Below, piece after piece: positions 1-9,769 of a DNA stretch of 64,000 bases. The notes beneath the pieces were generated by a model. That model was given only the letters and a program-made list of their open reading frames with translations, ran no database searches and was not told the DNA's origin. Position numbers and translations under genes: made by a program. Position 1 is the stretch's first letter. Every line of letters begins with the position of its first letter. Source of the stretch: Novosphingobium hassiacum. Lineage in GTDB: Bacteria; Pseudomonadota; Alphaproteobacteria; Sphingomonadales; Sphingomonadaceae. Where the stretch lies: positions 124,001 to 188,000 of the forward strand of contig NZ_JACICY010000002.1 of assembly GCF_014196055.1 (NCBI RefSeq), given 5' to 3'.

Positions 1-480
1 GAATACAAGCTGAAGATGCAGCGCGCACCGATCGCGGTGAACCGCACCAAGGGCCCACGTTATACGCCGGTATCCAAGCGTCAGGACAAGCCCGACGGCA
101 TCGCATGGATCCTGCGCAACCACCCCGAAGTGTCGGACGCGCAGATCGGCAAGCTGATCGGCACGACGCGCACGACCATCGCCGCGATCCGCGATCGCAG
201 CCACTGGAACATCAGCAACATCAACCCCAAGGACCCGGTGACGCTGGGCCTGTGTTCGCAGCGCGAACTCGATGCGCTGGTGGCCAAGGCCGCGAAGAAG
301 GCGGGTTACGAGGACAATGGCGAGGCCGCACTGCGCCTCGGCACCGACCGCGACGCGCTGATCGAAGAACTGCGCGCCGAGCGCGATGCGCACGCCAAGG
401 TCGCGTCTGCCGCCGCACAGGAAGCCGAAGCCGCAGCATGGCTCGCCCAGCGCCGTGCCGAGGGTATTTCGGACAGCTGA
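1..480 (+). CDS. trcR: TrcR-family (DUF1013) cell-cycle transcriptional regulator, 5' end cut by window
   Basis: The reading frame is open from base 1, so the true start is probably to the left of the window; the first ATG inside it is at 16. The protein matches the alphaproteobacterial DUF1013/TrcR family: a central helix-turn-helix-like part (DAQIGKLIGTTRTTIAAIRD) followed by the conserved HWNISNINPKDPVTLGLC segment. The C-terminus is an Ala/Glu-rich helical tail. The family is described as DNA-binding and linked to cell-cycle transcription; its targets here are unknown. A hairpin terminator follows 28 bases after the stop, so the gene ends its transcript. Confidence 0.85.
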   Translation, partial: EYKLKMQRAPIAVNRTKGPRYTPVSKRQDKPDGIAWILRNHPEVSDAQIGKLIGTTRTTIAAIRDRSHWNISNINPKDPVTLGLCSQRELDALVAKAAKKAGYEDNGEAALRLGTDRDALIEELRAERDAHAKVASAAAQEAEAAAWLAQRRAEGISDS

Positions 481-507
481 TCTGCGATTGATTTTGAGAG
501 TTTGAAA

Positions 508-533
508 GGCCGCTCGGAAACGGGCGGCCTTCT
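508..533 (+). terminator. Rho-independent terminator after trcR
   Basis: Eight-base stem GGCCGCTC/GGGCGGCC (one G-U pair) with a short loop, followed by TTCTT. It lies just downstream of the trcR stop. Confidence 0.75.
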
Positions 534-589
534 TGCATTTGAGGTTGGCGCGATGCCCACCCCGCTGCGAGAGTGGGCTACCTTCTTCC

Positions 590-623
590 CCCCTCCCGCA
601 AGCGGGAGGGGTCGGGGGTGGGC
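590..623. repeat. REP-like palindromic repeat, single copy
   Basis: Perfect inverted repeat CCCCTCCCGC-AA-GCGGGAGGGG with the tail TCGGGGGTGGGC. The same unit recurs at 4682-4719, a diverged inverted copy lies at 4630-4661 and a related G/C-rich dyad at 32696-32734. It follows the stop of the minus-strand quinone reductase and may also act as a transcript end for that gene. Confidence 0.8.
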
Positions 624-628
624 TTCTT

Positions 629-1627
629 TTACCTCAACTTCAGCACGATCTTGCCGATGTGAGTGCCCTGCTCCATCCGCGCATGGGCAGCCCCCGCCTG
701 ATCGAGCGGGAAGCTCTGGTCCATGATCGGGCGCAATTCACCGGCAGCGATGATCGGCCAGACGGTTTCGCGGATTTCATCGGCAAGCGCGGCCTTGAAC
801 GCCTCGGTGCGAGGGCGCAGCGTCGATCCGGTGAGCGTAAGGCGGCGGCGCATGACTTCTGCCATGTTGATCTCTGCCTTGAGCCCACCCTGCACCGCGA
901 TCGTGACGTGACGGCCATCGTCTGCAAGGCATTTGAGATTGCGCGCGACATAATCGCCCGCAACCATGTCGAGCACCATCTCGACGCCCTTGCCGCCGGT
1001 AATGCGCTTCACTTCCTCGACAAAGTCGGTAGCCTTGTAATCGATCGCGTGCGCCGCGCCGATGGCGAGGGCTTGCGCGCATTTGTCAGGCCCACCGCAT
1101 GTGGCGATTACGGTTACGCCGAACGCCTTGCCGAGCAGGATCGCCATCGAGCCGATGCCGCTGGTGCCGCCGTGGACGAGAATCGTCTCGCCACCCGCCA
1201 CCATGCCGCGCTCGAACACATTGTGCCACACGGTGAACAGCGTTTCGGGAATCGCAGCGGCCTGATCGAGCGGAATATCGCCCGCGTTGAAGCACTGCGC
1301 GGCCTCGGCGATGCAATATTCGGCATAGCCGCCGCCTGCGACAAGCGCACAGACGCGCTGGCCGACGAACGGCACGACAACGCCCTCCCCCATCGCCACG
1401 ACTTCGCCCGAGACTTCAAGCCCGGGCAGCGGCGATGCGTCGGCGGGCGGCGGATAGAAGCCCTGACGCTGGATCACATCGGGGCGGTTCACCCCGGCAA
1501 ATGCGACCCTCACCAGCACCTGCCCCGGCCCCGGCGCCGGCACCGAGACGGTTTCGGGTCGCAGCACTTCGGGTCCTCCCGGCGTGTCCCAGCCCATTGC
1601 CGTCATCGTCTCGGGAAGGACAGTCAT
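629..1627 (-). CDS. NAD(P)H quinone oxidoreductase, zinc-independent MDR family
   Basis: Medium-chain dehydrogenase/reductase of the QOR/PIG3 type, expected to reduce quinones or enones with NADPH in the cytoplasm. Features in order: a GroES-like N-terminal domain with AGVNRPDVIQRQG and PGLEVSGEV, then the Rossmann part with VHGGTSGIGSMAI as the nucleotide-binding loop and the C-terminal GKIVLKLR end typical of this family. No structural zinc cysteines are seen. I chose the ATG at 1627 (332 aa) because GAGG lies at proper spacing; an upstream ATG at 1663 would add 12 atypical residues. It stands alone, convergent with trcR. Confidence 0.85.
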   Translation of the reverse strand: MTVLPETMTAMGWDTPGGPEVLRPETVSVPAPGPGQVLVRVAFAGVNRPDVIQRQGFYPPPADASPLPGLEVSGEVVAMGEGVVVPFVGQRVCALVAGGGYAEYCIAEAAQCFNAGDIPLDQAAAIPETLFTVWHNVFERGMVAGGETILVHGGTSGIGSMAILLGKAFGVTVIATCGGPDKCAQALAIGAAHAIDYKATDFVEEVKRITGGKGVEMVLDMVAGDYVARNLKCLADDGRHVTIAVQGGLKAEINMAEVMRRRLTLTGSTLRPRTEAFKAALADEIRETVWPIIAAGELRPIMDQSFPLDQAGAAHARMEQGTHIGKIVLKLR

Positions 1628-1741
1628 CGGGCAGCCTCGCGTTGGATCGAATACCAATTTCACATCGCTAGCCTACGCAGGGCGTTGACAGCAAGGCATT
1701 GCCGGGCACATTGTGCACTGCGAAGGAGATTGGTTCTAACA

Positions 1742-1978
1742 ATGGACCTTGATGAGCGCCCACGCCCGAAAGGGGATCTGGCCAGCCAGCTGGCGACAGA
1801 GGCGCTCGACCCTTATTCGCATGCCGAATTGAACGAGCGCATTCAACTGCTTGAGCAGGAAATCATGCGCACTGTCGCGCACCGTGACAAGGCCAGCGCC
1901 CACCGCGTTGCCGCCGACGCGCTGTTCAGCAAGCCCCCTGCACCTTCAGGCCCTGCACCAACAGGCAGCGACAGTTGA
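1742..1978 (+). CDS. DUF1192-family small protein
   Basis: A 78-aa acidic, hydrophilic protein starting MDLDERPRPKGDLA, with the conserved YSHAELNERIQLLEQEI block that marks the short alphaproteobacterial DUF1192 family, followed by a Pro-rich tail. Predicted to be mostly one helix. The function is not known. AAGGAGA sits upstream of the ATG and a TTGACA hexamer lies at 1684-1689, suggesting its own promoter. A much longer frame beginning at 533 covers it but is only antisense noise over the quinone reductase. Confidence 0.75.
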   Translation: MDLDERPRPKGDLASQLATEALDPYSHAELNERIQLLEQEIMRTVAHRDKASAHRVAADALFSKPPAPSGPAPTGSDS

Positions 1979-2179
1979 CGCGGGCCGCCCTTTCTTTTGC
2001 CGGGCGGCCATCCCATATTGCATTCAGTGCCCCTGTCCTGACGGTATTGCAGCCGCTGACATCGGTTATCGCAACGTCGCGCGGTTTAGCCCTGGTTAAT
2101 CGCGCTCGTGCACTCTTCCGTTACGAGTCACCGTTGGCTCGCAATGGGAACCCACCGGCGCAAGCCAGAAAGTAGATCC

Positions 2180-4558
<2,379 letters not shown>

Positions 4559-4582
4559 GGTTCTGCTCCGGTGAATTAAAGA

Positions 4583-4612
4583 GGGCTCGCCTTTCGGGGC
4601 GGGCCCTTTTTC
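4583..4612 (+). terminator. Rho-independent terminator after clpA
   Basis: Stem GGGCTCGCC/GGCGGGCCC (one mismatch-type pair) with a TTTCG-containing loop, followed by a T run. Confidence 0.85.
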
Positions 4613-4629
4613 TTTGAGGCAGCGTAGTT

Positions 4630-4719
4630 GCCCACCCCCACCCCTACCGCAGGCGGGAGGTGAAAAACGAGGGGTGTACTTCTCCCCTCCCGCCTGCGGG
4701 AGGGGTCGGGGGTGGGCTT
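4630..4719. repeat. REPIN-like pair of inverted REP elements
   Basis: Two copies of the REP-like unit face each other: GCCCACCCCCACCCC with an imperfect hairpin at 4630-4661, then CCCCTCCCGC-CT-GCGGGAGGGG with TCGGGGGTGGGC at about 4682-4719. The outer arms are complementary, so the 90-base block can fold into one large structure. It lies between clpA and the nuclease gene. Confidence 0.75.
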
Positions 4720-4731
4720 TAGAATATTACC

Positions 4732-4750
4732 AAGTCGCGCCGCGCAACTT
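4732..4750. repeat. Short palindromic element, copy A (intergenic)
   Basis: AAGTCGCGCCGCGCAACTT, one mismatch from the near-palindrome AAGTTGCGCCGCGCAACTT also found at 8975 and, inverted, at 16796. Read in one frame it encodes VAPRNF. Confidence 0.5.
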
Positions 4751-4807
4751 TGCGCTGTGTCCAATGGACACTGGAACGCGAGTGCGCCTCCGGCCATTGT
4801 GTGATTC

Positions 4808-5815
4808 ATGGCCCCACCGTTCTCATGGCTGCGCCCCGAACCGCACGGGCTGTACATCACGCCTGCCGACGCTTGGATCGATCCGGCGCGTCCGGTCGAT
4901 CTGGCGCTGGTGACGCATGGACATGCAGACCATGCACGCGGCGGGCATGGGCGGACGGTGGCGACGCCTGAGACGCTGGCGATCATGGGTTTGCGCTATG
5001 GTGTGGTCGAGGCCGGGTCGCTGCCGGTGGCCTATGGCGAGACGGTGACGTTGCGTGGTGATGTGCGCGCGACATATGTGCCGGCAGGCCACGTGCTGGG
5101 GTCGGCACAGATCCTGCTGGAGCATGCGGGCGAGCGCGTGGTGATTACGGGCGACTACAAACGCCGCGCCGACCCGACCTGCCCGCCGTTCGAGGTGACC
5201 GCGTGCGACGTGTTCGTGACCGAGGCGACCTTCGGACTGCCGCTGTTCAAGCACCCCCCGATTGCGGACGAGATGGCCAAGCTGCTCGGCGCACGGGAAA
5301 ACGAGGAGGGGCGGTGTGTACTCGTCGGAGCCTATGCGCTGGGCAAGGCGCAACGGGTGATCGCCGAATTGCGCGCGGCTGGCTTTACCGAGACGATATG
5401 GCTGCATGGCGCGATGGAGCGGATGTGCCGGTTGTACGAGGATCACGGCGTCGATCTCGGTGATCTCAAGGCAGTCGCAGGCGTGCCGAAAAATGCGCTC
5501 GCCAACGCAATCGTCGTATGCCCGCCCTCTGCGCTCAACGACCGCTGGAGCAGGCGCTTGCCCGAGCCGATCACCGCGATGGCATCGGGCTGGATGCGGG
5601 TTCGGCAGCGCGCGCGGCAACGCGGGGTCGAATTGCCGCTGATCATTTCTGACCACGCCGACTGGGACGAACTGACCACGACGATCGCGCAAGTGAACCC
5701 CGCCGAGACCTGGATCACCCATGGCCGCGAGGAGGCCTTGCTGCGCTGGTGTGAACTGACCCAACGCAAGGCGCGCGCGCTGGCTTTGGTGGGATACGAG
5801 GACGAAGATGATTGA
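4808..5815 (+). CDS. Ligase-associated DNA exonuclease, metallo-beta-lactamase fold
   Basis: A 335-aa protein of the beta-CASP/MBL superfamily, in the subfamily that accompanies bacterial ATP-dependent DNA ligases (also called ligase-associated exonuclease). Metal ligands: THGHADHA near residue 37, the GHVLGSAQ stretch, ITGDYK, and C-terminal SDHADW plus TWITHGREEALLRW. It probably trims DNA ends before sealing. The ligase gene follows after 120 bases that hold a long inverted repeat. The usual further partners, a DEXH helicase and a small phosphoesterase, are not present downstream. Confidence 0.88.
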   Translation: MAPPFSWLRPEPHGLYITPADAWIDPARPVDLALVTHGHADHARGGHGRTVATPETLAIMGLRYGVVEAGSLPVAYGETVTLRGDVRATYVPAGHVLGSAQILLEHAGERVVITGDYKRRADPTCPPFEVTACDVFVTEATFGLPLFKHPPIADEMAKLLGARENEEGRCVLVGAYALGKAQRVIAELRAAGFTETIWLHGAMERMCRLYEDHGVDLGDLKAVAGVPKNALANAIVVCPPSALNDRWSRRLPEPITAMASGWMRVRQRARQRGVELPLIISDHADWDELTTTIAQVNPAETWITHGREEALLRWCELTQRKARALALVGYEDEDD

Positions 5816-5830
5816 GCGTTTGGCCAAGGC

Positions 5831-5921
5831 GGCGCGCGTGCTTCGACAGGCCCAGCATGAGCGGGGTATTTCCACGCTTCCCACCCCCGATCAGCCTGAG
5901 CTTGTCGAAGGCCGCGCGCCC
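5831..5921. repeat. Long interrupted inverted repeat with CTTCGACA arms
   Basis: Left arm GGCGCGCGTGCTTCGACAGG at 5831-5850, right arm TTGTCGAAGGCCGCGCGCC at 5903-5921, with the inner parts CAGCATGAGC and CAGCCTGAGC. The CTTCGACA...CTGAGC core is a dispersed intergenic repeat I associate with sphingomonad genomes. It fills most of the gap between the nuclease and ligase genes. Confidence 0.7.
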
Positions 5922-5935
5922 AGGTCACTGCACTG

Positions 5936-7531
5936 ATGCAGCGCTTTTCCGCCCTGCTCGACGCGCTCGTGCTCACGCCTTCGCGCAATGCCAAGCTGGC
6001 GTTGCTCGCGGAGTACATGCGCGAGACGCCCGACCCCGACCGGGGATGGGCATTGGCGGCGCTGACCGATGGGCTGGATTTTCCCGCGGTCAAGGCGAGC
6101 ACGATCCGCAGCCTGATGGCCGAGCGGGTCGACCCGGTGCTGTGGACCTTGAGCCGCGATTACGTCGGCGATACGGCTGAAACCGCCAGCCTGCTGTGGC
6201 CCGAACCGCTGGGCCAGCACCTGCCGCCCCCTTCGGTCGCCGAAGTGGTCGAGACGCTGCACGCCACGACGCGAGTGACCGCGCCCGGCATACTGGCCGA
6301 GCTGCTCGACCGTCTTGACGTCAATGGTCGCTATGCAATTCTGAAGCTTGCGACCGGCGCGATGCGGATCGGTATCTCGGCGCGGTTGGCCAAGGTCGCA
6401 TTCGCGCAGGCCTTCGATGTCCGGGTCGAAGATGTCGAGGAATATTGGCACGGGCAGGCGGCGCCCTATCTGCCGCTGTTCGAATGGGCGGCGCAAGGCG
6501 CTGAACCGCCGCGCACTGACCTGCTGCCACTGTTCCGCCCGTTCATGCTGGCGCATCCGCTCGAGGCCGAGGCGCTCGACCTCACCGAGTTCGCGGCCGA
6601 GTGGAAGTGGGACGGCATCCGTGTGCAGATCGTCCACGTGGCTGGCGAGACGCGGGTCTATTCGCGCAGTGGCGATGATATCTCGGGCACTTTCCCCGAG
6701 GTCGCGTCTGCGCTGCACGAGCCTTGTGTGCTCGATGGCGAATTGCTGGTGCGCGGATCGCATCAGGGCGGCGAGACCGGTGGGGCGGCGAGCTTCAACG
6801 CCTTGCAGCAGCGGCTCGGGCGCAAGACCGTGTCGAAGGCCATGCTGCGCGATTACCCGGCGTTCGTGAGGCTCTACGATGTGCTGATCGACGGCGGCGA
6901 GGACCTGCGCGAATGGGCGTGGGAGCAGCGCCGCGCCCGGCTGGAATCGCTGGTGACGCGGCTCGATCCCGCGCGGTTCGATATATCGCAGGTGATCGAG
7001 GCCGCGACGTTCGAGGACCTTGTCGGAATTCGCGCCCGCGCGCGTGACGATGCTATCGAAGGCGTGATGCTCAAGCGGCGTGACAGTCCGTACGTCGCGG
7101 GGCGGCGTACCGGACTATGGTACAAGTGGAAGCGCGATCCGCTGCTGATCGATTGCGTGCTGATGTATGCGCAGCGCGGCAGTGGCAAGCGGTCGTCGTT
7201 CTATTCGGACTTCACCTTCGGTTGCTGGAATGGCGACCCCGACGCAGGCGCGGAACTATTGCCCGTGGGCAAGGCCTATTTCGGGTTTACCGACGAGGAA
7301 TTGAAGTGGCTCGATCGTCATGTACGGCAGAATACTGTCGCAAAGTTCGGCCCGGTTCGCGAGACGGACAAATCGCTGGTGCTCGAAGTGGCGTTTGATT
7401 CGGTGCACGAAAGCAAGCGTCACAAATCGGGCGTGGCGATGCGATTCCCGCGGATCAGCCGCATCCGTTCGGACAAGCCCGCTCATGAAGCAGACCGGCT
7501 GGAGACACTGAAAGGCCTGATCGTACCCTGA
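5936..7531 (+). CDS. ATP-dependent DNA ligase (cisplatin/ligase-cluster type)
   Basis: A 531-aa ligase with an N-terminal DNA-binding helical domain (about 1-200), the adenylation domain with motif I EWKWDGIRVQ (catalytic Lys about residue 224), YSRSGDDIS (motif Ia/III region), LDGELLV, GVMLKRRDSPY and WYKWKRDPLLIDCVLMYAQ (motif V), and a C-terminal OB-fold. This is the accessory ATP-dependent ligase found beside the MBL nuclease, probably for DNA repair; the replicative NAD-dependent LigA would be elsewhere. The ATG at 5936 follows the inverted repeat directly, with a weak ribosome site. Confidence 0.92.
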   Translation: MQRFSALLDALVLTPSRNAKLALLAEYMRETPDPDRGWALAALTDGLDFPAVKASTIRSLMAERVDPVLWTLSRDYVGDTAETASLLWPEPLGQHLPPPSVAEVVETLHATTRVTAPGILAELLDRLDVNGRYAILKLATGAMRIGISARLAKVAFAQAFDVRVEDVEEYWHGQAAPYLPLFEWAAQGAEPPRTDLLPLFRPFMLAHPLEAEALDLTEFAAEWKWDGIRVQIVHVAGETRVYSRSGDDISGTFPEVASALHEPCVLDGELLVRGSHQGGETGGAASFNALQQRLGRKTVSKAMLRDYPAFVRLYDVLIDGGEDLREWAWEQRRARLESLVTRLDPARFDISQVIEAATFEDLVGIRARARDDAIEGVMLKRRDSPYVAGRRTGLWYKWKRDPLLIDCVLMYAQRGSGKRSSFYSDFTFGCWNGDPDAGAELLPVGKAYFGFTDEELKWLDRHVRQNTVAKFGPVRETDKSLVLEVAFDSVHESKRHKSGVAMRFPRISRIRSDKPAHEADRLETLKGLIVP

Positions 7532-7532
7532 G

Positions 7533-7558
7533 GGAACCACCCCTGCCCCAAAGCGGTT
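7533..7558 (+). promoter_or_regulatory. Possible EcfG-type general stress promoter
   Basis: GGAAC at 7533-7537 and CGGTT at 7554-7558 separated by 16 bases resembles the alphaproteobacterial sigma-EcfG consensus (GGAAC-N16/17-CGTT). It sits 28 bases upstream of a small membrane-protein gene, a common kind of EcfG target. Confidence 0.4.
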
Positions 7559-7585
7559 ATGCAAAAAAAGGGGAGAGATTCGGCT

Positions 7586-7774
7586 ATGGGCAACCTGATC
7601 TTCGCGATCCCGGCAGCGCTGCTGGGTAAAGTCGCATGGACTTCCATCCGCACCGGCACAGAGTGGACGAAGTTTCGCCAATGGGATGCCGCCGCGACGA
7701 ACATCGCGATTGGTGCGGTTCTGGGTAGCGCAGCGGCGGGGCTCGCTGCACGCGCAATTCCATGGCGCGATTGA
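7586..7774 (+). CDS. Small hypothetical membrane protein (62 aa)
   Basis: Starts MGNLIFAIPAALLGKVAW and has two hydrophobic stretches: residues 3-15 and about 38-55 (IAIGAVLGSAAAGLAARA), separated by a Trp/Lys/Arg-containing segment. I do not recognise a family. GGGGAGAG is well spaced before the ATG at 7586, which is preferred to the upstream ATG at 7559. A possible stress-sigma-factor promoter lies just upstream, so a role in envelope stress is conceivable but unproven. Confidence 0.55.
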   Translation: MGNLIFAIPAALLGKVAWTSIRTGTEWTKFRQWDAAATNIAIGAVLGSAAAGLAARAIPWRD

Positions 7775-7848
7775 CGCCGGTCAATTCGGCGTTGCGAAAA
7801 GCGGTCTAGTCAGCAGGCTCCCGGTCCCTGCCTGACGGAGCGATTGCC

Positions 7849-8250
7849 TTGTCCACCGACGCTGCTGAAGTTCCTGCCAGCCCTTACGAGCGGATCGGCG
7901 GCAGCGCCACGCTGCACCGCATTACCGAACGGTTTTACGACCTGATGGATCAAGATCCGGCCTATAGGGCGCTGCGCGATATGCACGCTGCCGACCTTGC
8001 GCCAATGCGCGAATCCCTGCCAAACTTTCTTGCCGGATGGGCGGGCGGCCCGCGTCAGTGGTTCGAAGCCAATCCCGGAAAATGCATGATGTCGATGCAC
8101 AAGCCCTTTCCGATCACGCGCGAGACCGCCGGCCAATGGGCCGACGCGATGACGCGCGCGATTGCCGACGTCGCGCCGGACGATCGCGAGATTGCCGATG
8201 GGCTCGCGGACGTGCTGTCGCGGATGGCCCGGGGGATGGCGCAGGATTGA
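7849..8250 (+). CDS. Group II truncated haemoglobin
   Basis: A 133-aa single-domain globin of the YjbI/TrHbO group. It starts at TTG (7849) with ACGGAG upstream. YERIGG begins the helix core, FYDLMDQDPAYRALRDMH is the B/C-D region, MSMHKPFPI supplies the proximal haem histidine, and QWADAM gives the Trp at G8 that is typical of group II. Expected roles are oxygen binding or NO/peroxide chemistry in the cytoplasm. It is in the same direction as the DUF1275 gene 70 bases downstream, but co-transcription is not shown. Confidence 0.88.
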   Translation: MSTDAAEVPASPYERIGGSATLHRITERFYDLMDQDPAYRALRDMHAADLAPMRESLPNFLAGWAGGPRQWFEANPGKCMMSMHKPFPITRETAGQWADAMTRAIADVAPDDREIADGLADVLSRMARGMAQD

Positions 8251-8320
8251 TCCGCCGCACGCGCGCTCGATGTTGCGACTTCGCTCGACACGAGCGGGTC
8301 TTGACGGGTAGTCCGGTTGG

Positions 8321-8959
8321 ATGATCCAGTATGATCGTTCCCGCCGCCGTTTTGCGATTGCGCTCGCCGCGATGGCGGGATTTGTCGATGCGGTGGGGTT
8401 CCTTTCGGCGGACGGGTATTTCGTCTCGTTCATGTCAGGCAATTCGACGCGGCTGGGCGTGTCGCTTGGCACCGATCCGATACGCGCGGCGATGCCGGCG
8501 ATGCTGATCGCAGGTTTCTTGGCGGGCGTAACGGCTGGTGCGCTGATCTCGCGTGCCGCCGGAAGTTTGCGCAAGCCTGCGGTGCTGGCACTTGTTGCGC
8601 TGAGCCTGTTTGTTGCGGCGAGCGGTCGTGCGCTGGGTCTGCCAGCGGTAATGCTCGGCGCAATGGTCCTGGCGATGGGGGCGCTCAACAACACCTTCCA
8701 GCGCCGCGGTGAGGTGAGCGTGGGCCTGACCTACATGACGGGCGCGCTGGTCAAGCTGGGGCAAGGTCTGGCCAATGCCATCGGTGGGCAACCGAACACC
8801 GGTTGGCAATCATGGGCGATGTTGTGGGGCGGGCTGTTGTCGGGCGCGGTGCTGGGGGCATTTCTTCAGGACCGCCTGCCACTAGGCTGCCTGTGGATTG
8901 CGGCGGGCTATTGCGCAGCTATGATCGCAGTCGCTTTCAGGCTTCCGGCGGAATCCTGA
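8321..8959 (+). CDS. DUF1275 (YoaK) family membrane protein
   Basis: A 212-aa protein with about six membrane segments. The opening AGFVDAVGFL and YFVSFMSGNSTRLG are diagnostic for the DUF1275/YoaK family, as is the central NNTFQRRGEVSVGLTYMTGALVKLGQ. Family members are often called small-molecule or sulphate-permease-like transporters, but no substrate is established. The 3' end overlaps the opposing DUF167 gene by 23 bases. Confidence 0.85.
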   Translation: MIQYDRSRRRFAIALAAMAGFVDAVGFLSADGYFVSFMSGNSTRLGVSLGTDPIRAAMPAMLIAGFLAGVTAGALISRAAGSLRKPAVLALVALSLFVAASGRALGLPAVMLGAMVLAMGALNNTFQRRGEVSVGLTYMTGALVKLGQGLANAIGGQPNTGWQSWAMLWGGLLSGAVLGAFLQDRLPLGCLWIAAGYCAAMIAVAFRLPAES

Positions 8960-9224
8960 ACAGCTTCTCGCGCGAAGTTGCGCCGCGCAACATTTCAACC
9001 TGAGACGGCGCTACATCCAAGGCTTGTGCCAACAAATCACGTACCGCAGATGTCGCCTTGCCGTCCTCAGGCTTGGTGCGCACTTTGACCAGCACCTTGC
9101 CATCGGCAATTTCAATGCTCTCGCTGCGCGCTCCGGGCGTGACCCGCACGGCCAGCCTGCCGTCGCTGTCGGCAAGCGCGCGTAACGCCCCCGCCGATGG
9201 GTAATCAGGCTTCGGTCTGGCCAA
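8937..9224 (-). CDS. DUF167 (YggU) family protein
   Basis: About 95 aa, with RLAVRVTPGARSESI and the closing VEMLRGATSREKLFRI that define the DUF167/YggU family. The function is unknown. I place the start at TTG 9224 (reading MARPKPDYPSAG), overlapping the end of the carbonic-anhydrase gene by 20 bases, with AAGG upstream; a longer frame to 9356 would read antisense-like sequence. Its 3' end overlaps the DUF1275 gene and contains copy B of a short palindrome that encodes the conserved LRGATS. Confidence 0.75.
   Translation of the reverse strand: MARPKPDYPSAGALRALADSDGRLAVRVTPGARSESIEIADGKVLVKVRTKPEDGKATSAVRDLLAQALDVAPSQVEMLRGATSREKLFRIPPEA
8975..8992. repeat. Short palindromic element, copy B (inside DUF167 gene)
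   Basis: AAGTTGCGCCGCGCAAC followed by AT, matching copies at 4732 and 16796. Here it lies inside coding sequence for the conserved RGATSR motif, so chance similarity is possible. Confidence 0.4.
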
Positions 9225-9768
9225 GAATGGCAGCCTTGTGCGCTTGCCCGTTCGCGACATAGTGCTGCACACCGCGCTGCATATCGGCCAGCGCTGCATC
9301 GGTGAGGTCACGCATGTAGGCAGCGGGCCTGCCGCCCCACAACTGACGCGCGCCAATGCGCTTGCCCCCGGTCAGCATGGCGCCCGCGGCCAGCATCCCG
9401 TCCCTCTCGATCACAGTATTGCTCATCACGATCGCGCCGAGGCCGACGAAACCGCGATCCTCGATCACGCAGCCGTGGACCATTGCAAGATGGCCGATCA
9501 GCACATCTTCCCCGATGATTGTGGGGAAACCCTCCGGCTTGCCCGGTGCGGGACTGTCGACGTGGATCACGCTGCCGTCCTGGACATTGCTGCGCGCGCC
9601 GATGCGGATGTGATTCACATCGCCGCGCAGCACGCAGTTATACCAGATCGACACATGCGGCCCGATCTCTACGTCCCCGATGATTCGGCAACCTGGCGCG
9701 ATGAACGCGGTTTCGTGGATGCGCGGTGTCTTGCCGTTCAGCGTGATGATCGAAACATCAGGATGCAT
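9205..9768 (-). CDS. Gamma-carbonic anhydrase family protein
   Basis: A 187-aa left-handed beta-helix protein built of hexapeptide repeats (for example CRIIGDVEIGPHVSIWYN). Metal-binding histidines can be placed in VQDGSVIHVD and GHLAMVHGCVI, and GFVGLGAIVM is the usual hexapeptide turn. Members act as carbonic anhydrases or acyl-transferase-like proteins; activity cannot be decided here. The stop lies inside the DUF167 gene and the start is one base from the hemB stop, so hemB, this gene and DUF167 look like one operon. Confidence 0.88.
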   Translation of the reverse strand: MHPDVSIITLNGKTPRIHETAFIAPGCRIIGDVEIGPHVSIWYNCVLRGDVNHIRIGARSNVQDGSVIHVDSPAPGKPEGFPTIIGEDVLIGHLAMVHGCVIEDRGFVGLGAIVMSNTVIERDGMLAAGAMLTGGKRIGARQLWGGRPAAYMRDLTDAALADMQRGVQHYVANGQAHKAAILGQTEA

Positions 9769-9769
9769 G

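Noticed and set aside
533-1978. Long 481-aa plus-strand frame over the quinone reductase
   Set aside because: Most of it is antisense to a clearly conserved enzyme; only the last 78 codons, from 1742, belong to a real small gene.
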